Position numbers and translations under genes: made by a program. 64,000 nt of DNA from Anaplasma platys. Its GTDB lineage: Bacteria > Pseudomonadota > Alphaproteobacteria > Rickettsiales > Anaplasmataceae. The notes below the pieces were generated by a model. It was not told where the DNA came from. It searched no databases and worked only from the letters and a program-made list of their open reading frames with translations. Positions 36,339 to 45,453 of the stretch are shown here, piece by piece. Position 1 is the first letter of the stretch. The number at the start of each line of letters is the position of its first letter. The stretch is from assembly GCF_012790675.1 (NCBI RefSeq), contig NZ_CP046391.1, positions 391,579-455,578 of the forward strand, written 5' to 3'.

Positions 36339-36908
36339 AACTAAACCTGCATTTCCAAACGCCAGAAAGAATGGGCGTACCCAAGACAAGAGTGAACCAC
36401 AACAGTGACATCATTCCACGCTCGAATTGTAAATTTTTGCGTCATCTTTGGCAACAAATTACGCGCATTGATTTGAGCAAGTATTTTTACAATATAGTTG
36501 CAGATTGTGTCCGTAAAAACTTACCTTACAAGGCCTTTGATAGATTCTGTATTCGCTCAGTGAGAAAGTATGAATAAAGATTAAAGTGAGTCGTCAAAAT
36601 ACAGATGTTGACATGATTTGTAATAAGGGGAGCAATGGCAGACAGTGGTGTGGAAGCGCTTTCAGGTAGTGGAAGCGCGGAGGGTGTTATGACTGTGCTG
36701 TGCGTCGAGTGTAGCAGCAAGATCTAGCGAAGCCAATGGAAGCCGCAGAAATCCTGACTATCTGTTTAAAGAGCGCTACAGGGTCGAGGTTTCTGGCGTA
36801 AACGCCAAAGGGTGCCAGTGATCATAGTAGGCAAAAACACGGGGATGTGATGATGCATAAAAAGCGCGCAACAGCTGCCTGCAACTCTTCCGCAAGGTGG
36901 CCCATATC
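36339..36908. other. Gap between prfA and the small unit at 36976
   Basis: Nothing firmly supported. A 30-residue frame at 36634-36726 (MADSGVEALSGSGSAEG start) has a GGGGAG before its ATG and looks like a truncated relative of the Gly/Ser-rich protein downstream. A TGGCGT-AA-ACGCCA hairpin is at about 36793-36806. Confidence 0.4.
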
Positions 36909-36937
36909 GTGACAATTGTGGCAAATTGTGGTACAAT
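36909..36937 (+). promoter_or_regulatory. Strong sigma-70-like promoter for the 80-residue ORF
   Basis: GTGACA (36909-36914) and TACAAT (36932-36937) are spaced by exactly 17 bp, each matching consensus at 5 of 6 bases. The expected transcript start leaves a ~32-nt leader with GGAGGG before the ATG at 36976. Confidence 0.65.
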
Positions 36938-36975
36938 AGCGCGTAAATTGTGTATGTAGAGCGGAGGGAATAGGT

Positions 36976-37218
36976 ATGACTGCTGGTCAAGGAGGCGGGC
37001 ATGCGAGTAATAGTGGCCCATGGGTGAGGTGTGGGGCAAATGATGAGCAAATCGCAGCTTCTGCCGCAAGAGAAGAAGATCCCGAACTACAAAGCGTCTC
37101 AGAAAGTGCGAAAGGTGGCGTTGCAGCAGCGGGTAGCCCTCCCCCTAGCAGTCTCATAGACGTTGAAAGTGTGCAGGCTCATCAATCGCCCGGTCGTTCG
37201 GCGGGGCAATGTCGGTAA
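36976..37218 (+). CDS. Small Gly/Ser-rich hypothetical protein (80 residues)
   Basis: Not recognised. It begins MTAGQGGGHASNSGPW and has an acidic middle (AAREEDPELQSVSES) and a Pro/Ser-rich then basic tail (HQSPGRSAGQCR). Composition suggests an unstructured protein. Support for a real gene comes from its setting: a near-consensus promoter 39 bp upstream, a GGAGGG ribosome-binding site, and a 7-bp hairpin 18 bp past the stop, giving a complete stand-alone unit. The Gly/Ser-rich start resembles that of the 151-residue protein at 46825. A type IV secreted substrate is one possibility (inference only). Confidence 0.5.
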   Translation: MTAGQGGGHASNSGPWVRCGANDEQIAASAAREEDPELQSVSESAKGGVAAAGSPPPSSLIDVESVQAHQSPGRSAGQCR

Positions 37219-37235
37219 AGTCATTGCGGCATTAG

Positions 37236-37259
37236 ACTAAGCGCCCCGGAAGGCTTAGT
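37236..37259 (+). terminator. Hairpin after the 80-residue ORF
   Basis: ACTAAGC (37236-37242) pairs with GCTTAGT (37253-37259) around a GC-rich 10-nt loop. No T run follows, so termination is uncertain. Confidence 0.4.
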
Positions 37260-37495
37260 GCTGGTAGCTACCAAAGTAGGATAGTGCTGTCCCGGGTGCA
37301 GTCCCATTAGATCGTGCAAGCGGGGGAAATGGCTGGTAATTTGCTTTTCTCTTGCTTGAAAGGAAGTAAATTCTAAGATGTCCCTCAATGCGATGCATTT
37401 TCTTTGAAGATCAAACAATTCAAATTGATAAGATCTGGTATTGTTGTTACTAGCTAATGCGTTTTGGCATTAATGTCGATGTTTGAGGGGCCCCT

Positions 37496-38080
37496 ATGTT
37501 ATTCGGTTGTAAATTCTTTGCGGGGGTCAAGGACAAGGAGGGTTTTCCTCGCCTTAATGTCCCCGAAATAGCGTTTGCAGGGCGTTCAAACGTGGGGAAG
37601 TCCAGCCTAATAAATGCGGTGACAAGGAATAAGCGAAATGCAAAAACCTCTTCCAATCCCGGTTCCACAAGGCAAATAAATTTCTACTTAAATCAAGGCA
37701 TAGTGGCTTTGGTTGATTTACCTGGATATGGATACTCCAAGGCATCAAAAGAGGAAATAGCAGGATATTTAGGGGTTATGGAACACTATTTGCTTAGCAG
37801 GGAAGCTTTACAGCGGCTTTTTTTGCTTATAGATTCTAGGATTGGTCTCAAGGACACAGATAGGGATTTTCTAGGTTGGTTGGAAGAACATGGGGTTCAT
37901 CACAGTGTAGTTCTTACGAAATCTGATAAACTCTCTGAGAGAGAGATAAGTGCCATGGCATCTTTCGTACAGGGCCAGATCGGGGAAAGTCGTTTTTTGG
38001 CACATCCCGTAATGTATGTGAGTAGTAGATCTGGAAGGGGAATAAAGGAGTTGGTAAATGAAGTTTCAAAATGTATCTGA
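37496..38080 (+). CDS. engB: Ribosome-biogenesis GTPase EngB (YsxC/YihA)
   Basis: Small GTPase required for 50S subunit assembly. G1 GRSNVGKSS (29-37), G2 around GSTRQINFY, G3 DLPGYGYSKA, G4 TKSDKL and G5 SSRSGRG are all present in 194 residues. ATG 37496 has GAGGGG at a 5-nt gap. The last 23 bp overlap the start of argB, so the two are one unit; an engB-argB pairing is common in alphaproteobacteria. Confidence 0.96.
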   Translation: MLFGCKFFAGVKDKEGFPRLNVPEIAFAGRSNVGKSSLINAVTRNKRNAKTSSNPGSTRQINFYLNQGIVALVDLPGYGYSKASKEEIAGYLGVMEHYLLSREALQRLFLLIDSRIGLKDTDRDFLGWLEEHGVHHSVVLTKSDKLSEREISAMASFVQGQIGESRFLAHPVMYVSSRSGRGIKELVNEVSKCI

Positions 38081-39041
38081 AGGTGCCGGCGGAAAACAGG
38101 GACTTGATTCTGATGCAGGACAGGGTTCCGGAAATGAGCGGTGGGTAAAGGAAGCACAGGCCCTTTCAGAGTCTATAAAGTGTATTCAACAATTCTCTGG
38201 TGAAACCTTCGTTGTCAAATATGACGGTGTTGCCATGCAGGATCTGAAACTGGCTGAGAGCTTTGCCAACGATGTTGTGCTTCTGAAGCAAGTGGGCATC
38301 AATCCAATAGTAGTGCACGGTGGAAACCATAGGGTAGAAGAGGCGCTGAAAAAATTCGGCCGTCAAGATGGTGTTTTCGTAAACGATTTTCGCGTCGTAG
38401 ATTCTGAGATTTTAGAAATAACGGAGATGGTCCTTTCTGGGATTGTCAATAAAGAGATTGTGCAGTTAATAAGCAATAACGGCGGGTATGCCGTTGGTAT
38501 AAGCGGTAAAGATGCGAATCTGATAGAAGCAAAGAAGGTGTGCTTTACAGAGCGTGGTGGCCAGCCTAATAACGTAGAAAAAATAATGGATATTGGGTAC
38601 GTGGGAGAGCCTAACCACGTCAACACTGACCTTTTGTTTTTTCTCGAAGAATCCGATTTTATCCCAGTGATAGCGCCGATTTGCAGTGGATCTAATGGTA
38701 CGACGCATGTGGTCAATCCCGATTTAGTAGCAGGTGCTATAGCATCCTCATTGGCGGCGGAGAAGCTTATTATCTTGACTGATAATGCCGAGGATATTAC
38801 GGATATGCAACGCGGCAGTGATGTGCTTTCTGATTCTGCTGATCAGGTGGAAAGGTTACTAAATGATGGTATGGTTTCCGAGTCTATGGTGCAGCGTATT
38901 CACACCTGTGTTAAATTTGCGCGTGAAACCTGTGGCACTGCACATGTTGTTCATGGGGCTAAGCCGCATGTGTTGCTAGCTGAGCTGTTTACCACTCATG
39001 GAACTGGCGCAAGGATCTGCAGTAATTTTTGCAAGGACTAG
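38058..39041 (+). CDS. argB: Acetylglutamate kinase
   Basis: Phosphorylates N-acetylglutamate in ornithine/arginine synthesis. The amino-acid kinase fold is clear: VVKYDGVAM (usual VVKYGG), IVVHGGNHRVEEAL (usual GGGPQ, altered here to GGNHR), DFRVVDSEILEI, NGGYAVGISGKDANLI, DFIPVIAPI, IILTDNAEDI and the C-terminal HGAKPHVLLAELFTTHGTGARI. The substitution DG for the usual GG in the first loop and NH for the usual GP in the second are unusual and may affect activity. The N-terminal ~25 residues are Gly/Ser-rich and extra. ATG 38058 has GGAG upstream and lies inside engB. No other arg gene is in the window. Confidence 0.88.
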   Translation: MKFQNVSEGAGGKQGLDSDAGQGSGNERWVKEAQALSESIKCIQQFSGETFVVKYDGVAMQDLKLAESFANDVVLLKQVGINPIVVHGGNHRVEEALKKFGRQDGVFVNDFRVVDSEILEITEMVLSGIVNKEIVQLISNNGGYAVGISGKDANLIEAKKVCFTERGGQPNNVEKIMDIGYVGEPNHVNTDLLFFLEESDFIPVIAPICSGSNGTTHVVNPDLVAGAIASSLAAEKLIILTDNAEDITDMQRGSDVLSDSADQVERLLNDGMVSESMVQRIHTCVKFARETCGTAHVVHGAKPHVLLAELFTTHGTGARICSNFCKD

Positions 39042-39138
39042 TTTGCTTAGATATTCTATGTTTTGTAGATAGTGGATGGTGCCATGCAGGCGGCTCTGTT
39101 TGTGTTTGGCTTGGTAATGAGTTTTACAGTTGTTGGTT

Positions 39139-39960
39139 ATGGATGAGAAAAAAGACGAAGTTTCCCGGTGGTTTTCGAGCATAAGAGACAGAATAGTCGA
39201 CGAGTTTTTTGTTATCGAGTCTGAGTTTTCTGACAAAGTTCCTGATGTGAGCCGCAGAAGTTGGCAAAGAGATGGCGGCGGTGGTGGGGAGTCAGTGATA
39301 TTGCGCGGATCCGTCTTTGAAAAGGCAGGGGTGAACTTTTCTGTTGTACACGGGAAAATGGGGGAAAATTTCTCCACTGAGATTCCGGGTGCAGTAGAAA
39401 GTGGTGGCCAGTTTTGGGCAAGTGGGGTTTCGGTAGTTGCTCATATGTGTTCTCCTCATGTGCCGGCCATACACATGAACACTAGATTCATATGTACCGC
39501 TAAAAGCTGGTTTGGTGGGGGAATAGACCTTACACCTATGTACAGCAACGACGATGACACATCCTTTTTTCACGATAACTTGCGTGCGATGTGTGATCTA
39601 TTTGACAACCAATACTACGGCAAGTTTAAGGCAAATTGTGAAGAGTATTTCTATTTGCCACACAGAAAAGAGCCCAGGGGCGTTGGTGGAATATTTTACG
39701 ATTACCTACAGAAAGATTTTGACCGAGACTTTTCGTTTACCCGTGCTGTGGGGGAATGCTTCCTCTCGGTTTACCCTGCTATCGTGAAGAAGAGGATGTA
39801 CAAGAGGTGGACTGAAGAGGAGCGTGAGCATCAACTGATAAAGCGTGGCAGATATGTGGAATTCAATCTGCTATATGACAGGGGCACTAGGTTTGGGATC
39901 ATGACCAACGGCGATCCAGATGCTTTAATGATGTCGATGCCCCCGGTGGTCAAGTGGTGA
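39139..39960 (+). CDS. hemF: Oxygen-dependent coproporphyrinogen III oxidase
   Basis: Heme pathway enzyme that decarboxylates two propionates of coproporphyrinogen III using O2. Diagnostic stretches are HMNTRFICTAKSWFGGGIDLTP, HRKEPRGVGGIFYDY and RGRYVEFNLLYDRGTRFG (each quoted in part; key residues are the His, Arg and Asp in these). The protein ends at MPPVVKW, about 25 residues short of the typical HemF tail, which is seen in some small-genome relatives; the frame is otherwise intact. ATG 39139 is chosen over two upstream TTG codons. Heme is needed for the cytochromes encoded nearby. Confidence 0.93.
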   Translation: MDEKKDEVSRWFSSIRDRIVDEFFVIESEFSDKVPDVSRRSWQRDGGGGGESVILRGSVFEKAGVNFSVVHGKMGENFSTEIPGAVESGGQFWASGVSVVAHMCSPHVPAIHMNTRFICTAKSWFGGGIDLTPMYSNDDDTSFFHDNLRAMCDLFDNQYYGKFKANCEEYFYLPHRKEPRGVGGIFYDYLQKDFDRDFSFTRAVGECFLSVYPAIVKKRMYKRWTEEEREHQLIKRGRYVEFNLLYDRGTRFGIMTNGDPDALMMSMPPVVKW

Positions 39961-40628
39961 TATTTTTAATTTCAGCGCGGGTGCGACTGCCCGAAATGTA
40001 TGGATGTTTGTGTGGTTTTTTGGCGAGCATGCACATATATTCGAATGCGTGTGAGCTCAACTCCGTCGGTGTCGGTACGTGATCAACCTGTGTGAATTTT
40101 AAATCTTGATGTGGCGCGCATGGTTATCATTCCCGCATTCATCGGCCATAGGGTTTATCATAGTGTTTTTGCTACTCATAGTTTGATGTCATTGCTGGGG
40201 GATGAGAGAATCTTGCTTTGCGTTAGGGAAAAGTGCCAGGTCTTATCAGGTGTTTGTTGTGAATCAAGGGGCTTCTTGTTCGCTGGGCTTTAAAAATTAA
40301 ACGGCAACATAATGGCTATTAACCTGTGGCTCTAACTGCTTACCTTGTTACAAACATATCCTTAGCACCGCGTGATTTTGTTTATGAGATTATGCCATGG
40401 TTGTTGGGGGGCTACTGGCATTAGAGCAGTTCCAGTGCTGCATGTACGTTAGCGGGCTGCCGTTCCTTGTTGTACTGTCCTGATATTCTCTGCGAAACAT
40501 ATCACGGAGCCATTATGCAGCTATATTTGTATTTGACAGCTGAATTTTCAATGTAGAGTGCAGGGAGGGCGAATTTGTGGCGCACTAAATGCAGTCTGTG
40601 AGCTGTTACACAAGCACACTTTGATTTC
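39961..40628. other. Gap downstream of hemF
   Basis: No supported gene. A 60-residue open frame (40111-40293) has no ribosome-binding site and no protein-like features. Confidence 0.5.
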
Positions 40629-40739
40629 CTAATCTTTTTTCACATAGGCAATAAATTGCGCGTTGTTGGCGGTGTTATGTTTGGCGGGAGATTTTTTATC
40701 GGCTTCAGATTTGTGTTGATCATACACGGTATTCCGCAT
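40629..40739 (-). CDS. Possible small basic protein downstream of serS (36 residues)
   Basis: An ATG at 40739 preceded by GGGAG opens a short frame reading MRNTVYDQHKSEADKKSP and ending in NAQFIAYVKKD. The same frame stays open upstream into serS, so a longer form starting at a non-ATG codon is possible. Sequence looks protein-like but I recognise no family. It may equally be a relic. Confidence 0.25.
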   Translation of the reverse strand: MRNTVYDQHKSEADKKSPAKHNTANNAQFIAYVKKD

Positions 40740-40813
40740 GGAGACGTCGCTCCCGACCTTACTTGCGTAGTGGCGCTCAAAGATGTTGTACTCCTTAGCT
40801 TCGGAGTAGAGCT

Positions 40814-42100
40814 TTATGGTAGGGGGAGAGAAGGGACTATTTTGTCGGTGTCCATGTACTTCCTTAGGGCATCTGGTACTGCGATTGAGCCGTCGGGGTT
40901 TTGATAATTTTCCAAAATTGCAGCTATGGTGCGGCCTATTGCCAAAGCAGAACCGTTCAAAGTGTGGACGAGAGAGGAAATTTTGTTTTGGTTTTCTACA
41001 CGAAAACACTTTGCTGTCATTCTTCTTGCCTGGAAGTCCTTACAATTTGAGCAACTAGATACTTCTCTATATTTATTTTGGGCGGGCATCCACACTTCTA
41101 TGTCATACGTCATGCTGGCGGAGAATCCCATATCACCGGAGCATAGCAACATTGTTCTGTAGGGTAATTCAAGACGGCTAAGAACTGTTTCTGCGATGTG
41201 GAGCATCCTTTCTAGCTCTGAGTCGGATTGGTTGGCTTCAGTGATGCTTACCAGTTCTACCTTGCTGAATTGATGTTGTCGGATCATGCCGCGGGTGTCT
41301 AACCCAGCACTTCCTGCCTCAGCTCTAAAGCACTGGGAGTATGCGGTGAATCGTAAGGGCAATGAGCTATAAGGGACACTACTCTCGGCAACCAGATTTG
41401 TCAGAATAACTTCGCTGGTAGGGACCAAACGCATGTCATTGGTGGTTTTAAAGGAATCTAGAGCAAATTTTGGCAGTTGCCCAACATTAAACATAGCCTG
41501 GTCATTAACCAGAGCCTGGTGAAATATTTCGCGATAGCCGAATTCTTGGGTGTGCATCTCCAGCATAAAATTGGCCAAGCTTCTTTCTATCTTAGCAAGC
41601 TGACCACTGAGTATTGAAAATCTGGATCCTGACAACGTGGTAGCTCTGCGGAAGTCCATGAGGTTTAAATTCTCACCCAGTTCATAGTGTGGTTTTATGC
41701 TGAAGGTAAAGTCTCTTTTTTTTCCACAGGTGCGCACTTCAACGTTGTCGTCAGCAGTCTTTCCTAACGGTACTCTGTCATCGGGAATGTTGGGCAGGTT
41801 GTGCAGGATATCTACAAGCTTTCTGTCATCACGTAAACGCTCTTCGAGAGTTTTTATGGAGCTGGAGATGCTTTTGGAATTTTCAACGTGTTGCGCGCAA
41901 TCCAAGCCCTTTTTCATTAGTAAGGGAACTTCCTTGGCGATAATGTTTCGTTGTTCTCTGAGAGCATACAACTCAGACAGCAGCTGACGTCTTGTGTTAT
42001 CCAACTCTATTATCTCTCCAGCTATAGGCAAAAGCCCGCGTGATTCCATCGCCTTATCAAAAATAGAAGGATTATTTTTTATGAAGTCGATATCGTGCAT
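40814..42100 (-). CDS. serS: Seryl-tRNA synthetase
   Basis: Class II synthetase charging tRNA-Ser. The N-terminal antiparallel coiled-coil arm (about residues 30-100) is followed by motif 2 ([20 protein letters not shown], then HQFSKVELV) and motif 3 ([19 protein letters not shown]). The serine-site TSEVILTNL is present. Length 428 is normal. The ATG at 42100 faces rmuC head to head; the two starts overlap or are very close, so the promoters must lie inside the opposite gene or be shared. Confidence 0.97.
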   Translation of the reverse strand: MHDIDFIKNNPSIFDKAMESRGLLPIAGEIIELDNTRRQLLSELYALREQRNIIAKEVPLLMKKGLDCAQHVENSKSISSSIKTLEERLRDDRKLVDILHNLPNIPDDRVPLGKTADDNVEVRTCGKKRDFTFSIKPHYELGENLNLMDFRRATTLSGSRFSILSGQLAKIERSLANFMLEMHTQEFGYREIFHQALVNDQAMFNVGQLPKFALDSFKTTNDMRLVPTSEVILTNLVAESSVPYSSLPLRFTAYSQCFRAEAGSAGLDTRGMIRQHQFSKVELVSITEANQSDSELERMLHIAETVLSRLELPYRTMLLCSGDMGFSASMTYDIEVWMPAQNKYREVSSCSNCKDFQARRMTAKCFRVENQNKISSLVHTLNGSALAIGRTIAAILENYQNPDGSIAVPDALRKYMDTDKIVPSLPLP

Positions 42101-42193
42101 TTCTGTCCGTCACACATGCAGAAGAATTTAGACATACTATACGATAAGCCATACAATTGTCAGTACTATTTTGCCACAAGTATCGGCCTGTTT

Positions 42194-43525
42194 ATGATTC
42201 TTAATGTTACCGCGTCAACGATGGCTATGCTGGTTGTCGAAGGGGCGATAGTGTCCTTCATCACCTACTTAATATTGGTAAAGACTAGGGTGCCTAGGCA
42301 GTTTTGTGTAGATCTGGAAGCGGAAAAGGCAGATTGTGTCAGGAGATTGCAAGATGGGGAAAGGGAAAACGAATTTTTGCGTCAAGAGGTGAATTCGCTA
42401 AACAAAGAACTGCAGGCTGTGCGAGATAAGGCCTTGGTGCTTGATATTGAGAAAAAGAATCTTGAGAACAACCAGCTACAGCTAGATTCCTACTTCAAGG
42501 CTGTGGATGAGCAGTATAAGCTGCATTTTGAGAACCTTGCTAACCGGATATTTGATGAAAAGATGGACAAGTTTAGTAAGATTTCCAAGGAAGGGATAGA
42601 TGTTCTTCTAGCTCCGGTGAAGGAGAACATGGATACCTTGAAGAAGGAACTCGAAGAAGCATTTGTGCGTCACGGTAAGGAGCAGTTCTCCCTCAAAAAC
42701 GAGATCCAACGGATAGTATTGGCCAATGAAAGAATAACCTTGCAGGCAGAAAACCTGGCTAGTGCGTTAAAGGGTGATACAAAAATGCAAGGTTGTTGGG
42801 GAGAAGTTATTTTAGAGAAGGTTTTGGAAGACTCAGGACTGAGGAAAGATCAGGATTATAAGGTGCAAAGCACCGGAATGGCTCTTCAGGGTGTAACGGG
42901 CGGAAGGCAGTTTCCCGATGTTGTGGTACTCTTGCCGGAAGGTAAGCATATAGTGGTGGATTCTAAAGTGTCTTTGGTGCACTACGAAAGGTACTGTTCG
43001 GAAAAGCAGGATGAGAGAGTAAGGATGACGTACCTCAAACAGTTTGTGCACTCGGTAAGATCGCACGTGAATGACTTGGCTGGTAAAAGATATTCCGACA
43101 TTGAGGGCATAAATGCCCCGGATTTTGTTCTGATGTTTATTCCTATAGAGAGTGCATATTTTCTCATGCTGCGCGCTGATTCAGAGCTGCACGGATATGC
43201 GTGGTGCAAGAAGATAGTTATAGTCTGTCCTTCAACATTACTTGCCACTCTCAGGACTATAGAATCCCTGTGGAGACTTGAAAGACAGAATCGAAACACC
43301 ATGGAGATTGCCCGTCAAGGAGGGGCCCTTTACGACAAAATAGCAGGCTTTGTGGAAGATATGCGCAAGCTTGGAAAACAGCTTGATGCTGCGAGCGGCG
43401 TGTATCGGGAAAGCATGAAGAAACTTTCAGAAGGACATGGAAATATATTGTCTAGAACTAAAAATCTCAAGAGTCTTGGAGTCAAGACGTCAAAGAACTT
43501 GGAGCTTGAATCTACTGATGGCTAG
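42194..43525 (+). CDS. rmuC: RmuC family DNA recombination protein
   Basis: Membrane-anchored, nuclease-like protein that limits inversions between short inverted repeats (known from E. coli RmuC). A single N-terminal helix (MLVVEGAIVSFITYLILV) is followed by a long coiled coil (about residues 40-180) and the conserved RmuC core: GCWGEVILEKVLE, FPDVVVLLPEGKHIVVDSKV, FVLMFIPIESAYF and the IVCPSTLLATLRTIESLW segment. ATG 42194 puts the helix at the N-terminus as usual; GTG 42095 or ATG 42116 would extend it and overlap the serS start. Interesting in a genome rich in tandem repeats. Confidence 0.9.
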   Translation: MILNVTASTMAMLVVEGAIVSFITYLILVKTRVPRQFCVDLEAEKADCVRRLQDGERENEFLRQEVNSLNKELQAVRDKALVLDIEKKNLENNQLQLDSYFKAVDEQYKLHFENLANRIFDEKMDKFSKISKEGIDVLLAPVKENMDTLKKELEEAFVRHGKEQFSLKNEIQRIVLANERITLQAENLASALKGDTKMQGCWGEVILEKVLEDSGLRKDQDYKVQSTGMALQGVTGGRQFPDVVVLLPEGKHIVVDSKVSLVHYERYCSEKQDERVRMTYLKQFVHSVRSHVNDLAGKRYSDIEGINAPDFVLMFIPIESAYFLMLRADSELHGYAWCKKIVIVCPSTLLATLRTIESLWRLERQNRNTMEIARQGGALYDKIAGFVEDMRKLGKQLDAASGVYRESMKKLSEGHGNILSRTKNLKSLGVKTSKNLELESTDG

Positions 43526-43808
43526 CGCGGTACCAGGGAGGATGCAAAAGAGTTGTGCAGAAGCGCTTCAGTGGTTTGTATACCACTCTGGCGCTTGTTG
43601 TTAGAGAAAAGGTAGGGTTTATGAGATACGCTCATGCTGGAGTTATGGCTTGCTTTGGTTTTGTCACTATTCGTAGGATTCTTTCGGGTAAAAGGGGAAG
43701 GATTATGCTAAGGGATAGTAGTTGTTTTACGTAAACACAATTGTAACTGTTCGTGTGTACCATCTGCAGCAGAGGCTGTTTCGTATGTTGTTGAATGAGT
43801 GTTGAGGC

Positions 43809-44495
43809 ATGGGAGTAAGCTTTACAGGAGAAAAGGAGAAATACTTTGAGGGGGCTCTCCGGTGGTATTGTACGCGATATCTAGCGGTTACTACCGAGCG
43901 TGCTTGGCTTAGTTTTATCCTGGTTGTGCTCACGTCTTTGGCGCTCTTTTTAGCGATAGATATATACTCAATGTTTCCCACCAGGACAGATTTTAGCTTT
44001 ATTAAGTACACTGATAGATATAGTGATGAGTTCTTAATAATTAAGCGTTTAAGTGCTGATGTAGACGAGAAAGAGGAAAGCGTTCTGTCGGAGTACTTGG
44101 CGCGTGAGTATGTAAAGCGTTATGAATCTTACACGCGCGGTGATGAGGATTTACAGCTTGCGTTCGTCAAAAACAACTCTTCACGAAAGATATTTGTGGG
44201 GTTTAAAAACGGCATGGAGGAAGGTGTTGCGGTGCAAGCATTAGCAACCAAGTACGGAACCGAAGATGTGACTTTGGAAGCCGTGGTAGACAAGGTAGAA
44301 TTATTGCCGGAAAGTACTTCTTCAATGCGTGGTGCAGTGGTGGAGTTCAGGGTTAAACATCTAGTGCAAGGTATTTTGGTTGATACTCAAACTAGGAAGG
44401 TGCAGCTTTCTTTTTCCATATCCAACATAAGGATGGCGGCGTCGGGGGTGGTGCCGTTTGAGTTTACCATCCATGCATATCAGTATATAGATTAG
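43809..44495 (+). CDS. VirB8-like type IV secretion protein (orphan copy)
   Basis: Inner-membrane assembly factor of type IV secretion systems. A short cytoplasmic N-terminus (YFEGALRWYCTRYLAVTTER) leads into one helix (AWLSFILVVLTSLALFLAIDIY) and a periplasmic NTF2-like domain with the family pattern SEYLAREYVKRYESYTRGDE and late QLSFSISNIRM. Length 228 matches VirB8. No other virB gene is near, which fits the second VirB8 copy known in Anaplasma and Ehrlichia, whose main virB8 lies with virB9-virD4. In A. marginale-type genomes this copy may form mixed complexes (inference). Confidence 0.83.
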   Translation: MGVSFTGEKEKYFEGALRWYCTRYLAVTTERAWLSFILVVLTSLALFLAIDIYSMFPTRTDFSFIKYTDRYSDEFLIIKRLSADVDEKEESVLSEYLAREYVKRYESYTRGDEDLQLAFVKNNSSRKIFVGFKNGMEEGVAVQALATKYGTEDVTLEAVVDKVELLPESTSSMRGAVVEFRVKHLVQGILVDTQTRKVQLSFSISNIRMAASGVVPFEFTIHAYQYID

Positions 44496-44626
44496 TGAAC
44501 GGTCTCAAGGTTAAGAATAGCCATGCTCGGTGAGTTTGATTTCGCCCTAAAGGGAGCTATGCGCTCGGTATACAGCGACTTAAATTGTCCATGAGCACGG
44601 GGCTTTTCGGTTGGCGCCCCTTGGGT

Positions 44627-45440
44627 CCTATTGCTTTGAACTTCTAGTACCTAGGAATATTTTTTCATTACGCAAAGGCATTATCGAGAGAACTTTTCCA
44701 TGCAACCCCAAGTGGAGTAGTTTTGCGGCAAATAGGCGAGGTCATTGTTGTGTTGTTACCCAGTGGCAGGTGCCCTGGGGTATTGTATCGTGGCAGGAAG
44801 GAGGTATAAAGCAAAACTGTGCTGAGCCCCGTAGTGTTACTGATGGCACTGAATTAGCCGTAAGTGCATAGGTTTTGTTTTTATTGTGTTGCTTTAAACT
44901 TTGAGTGTCTCGGAATATTTTGCGCTATACAAAGGCTTATAGAGTAAACGTTGCCATTTCACCTCATTGCAACCTGTTGCATCGTACGAAGGGACGTAGA
45001 GAATATTGTGCTGCGTTACAATTTCAGGGTAGAGGGTTGATTAAATACACTGATGTTTCTGTGTTTTCCTCGTGCTGCATTGGATAGCAAAGTTCTTGGC
45101 ATTTTAATTTCTACACAAAGGCAGCACAAGAGAATACTACGCTGAGAAACACCTTTAGTCAGCGAGTTTACATTGAACTAGCTGCTGGTGCCTGGACCCT
45201 GTGGTAAGCACTTACTTTTTTTGTTGTGTTACTCTAAGCCTTTAGTGTCTAGGAATATTTTTCGCTACACAAAGGCAACATAGAGAATAGAACATTGTGC
45301 GCGGCACACTTTCAGGGTGCAAGGTTGTTAGCAAATCAACATATGTTGCCGTGTTTTGTTCCGCTGTCTTGGATAGAAAACACCCCTGAGCATCTTGATA
45401 CTGCACTAAAGCATTATAGGAAAGACTTTGCCATGTTGTG
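44627..45440. repeat. Degenerate long-period tandem repeats in the virB8-miaA gap
   Basis: The gap 44496-45453 has no gene but a repeated theme: a GGAATATTTT stretch, then AC-CAAAGGC and AGAGAA. It occurs near 44653, 44914, 45105, 45256 and (weakly) 45399. Larger units align from about 44627, 44886 and 45224 (offsets ~258 and ~340 bp), sharing the entry TTGTGTTGCTTTAAAC/TTGTGTTACTCTAAGC. Further shared stretches are TTTCAGGGT and TTGGATAG. Copies differ by many substitutions and indels. No source gene was found. Confidence 0.65.
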
Positions 45441-45453
45441 TAAATAGGCAGTT

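Noticed and set aside
39139-39960. hemF as a 3'-truncated pseudogene because its end is ~25 residues short
   Set aside because: All catalytic stretches are present and shorter HemF forms exist in small-genome relatives, so it is kept as a gene.
40111-40293. Forward 60-residue frame downstream of hemF
   Set aside because: No ribosome-binding site and no protein-like pattern; consistent with chance in a long gap.
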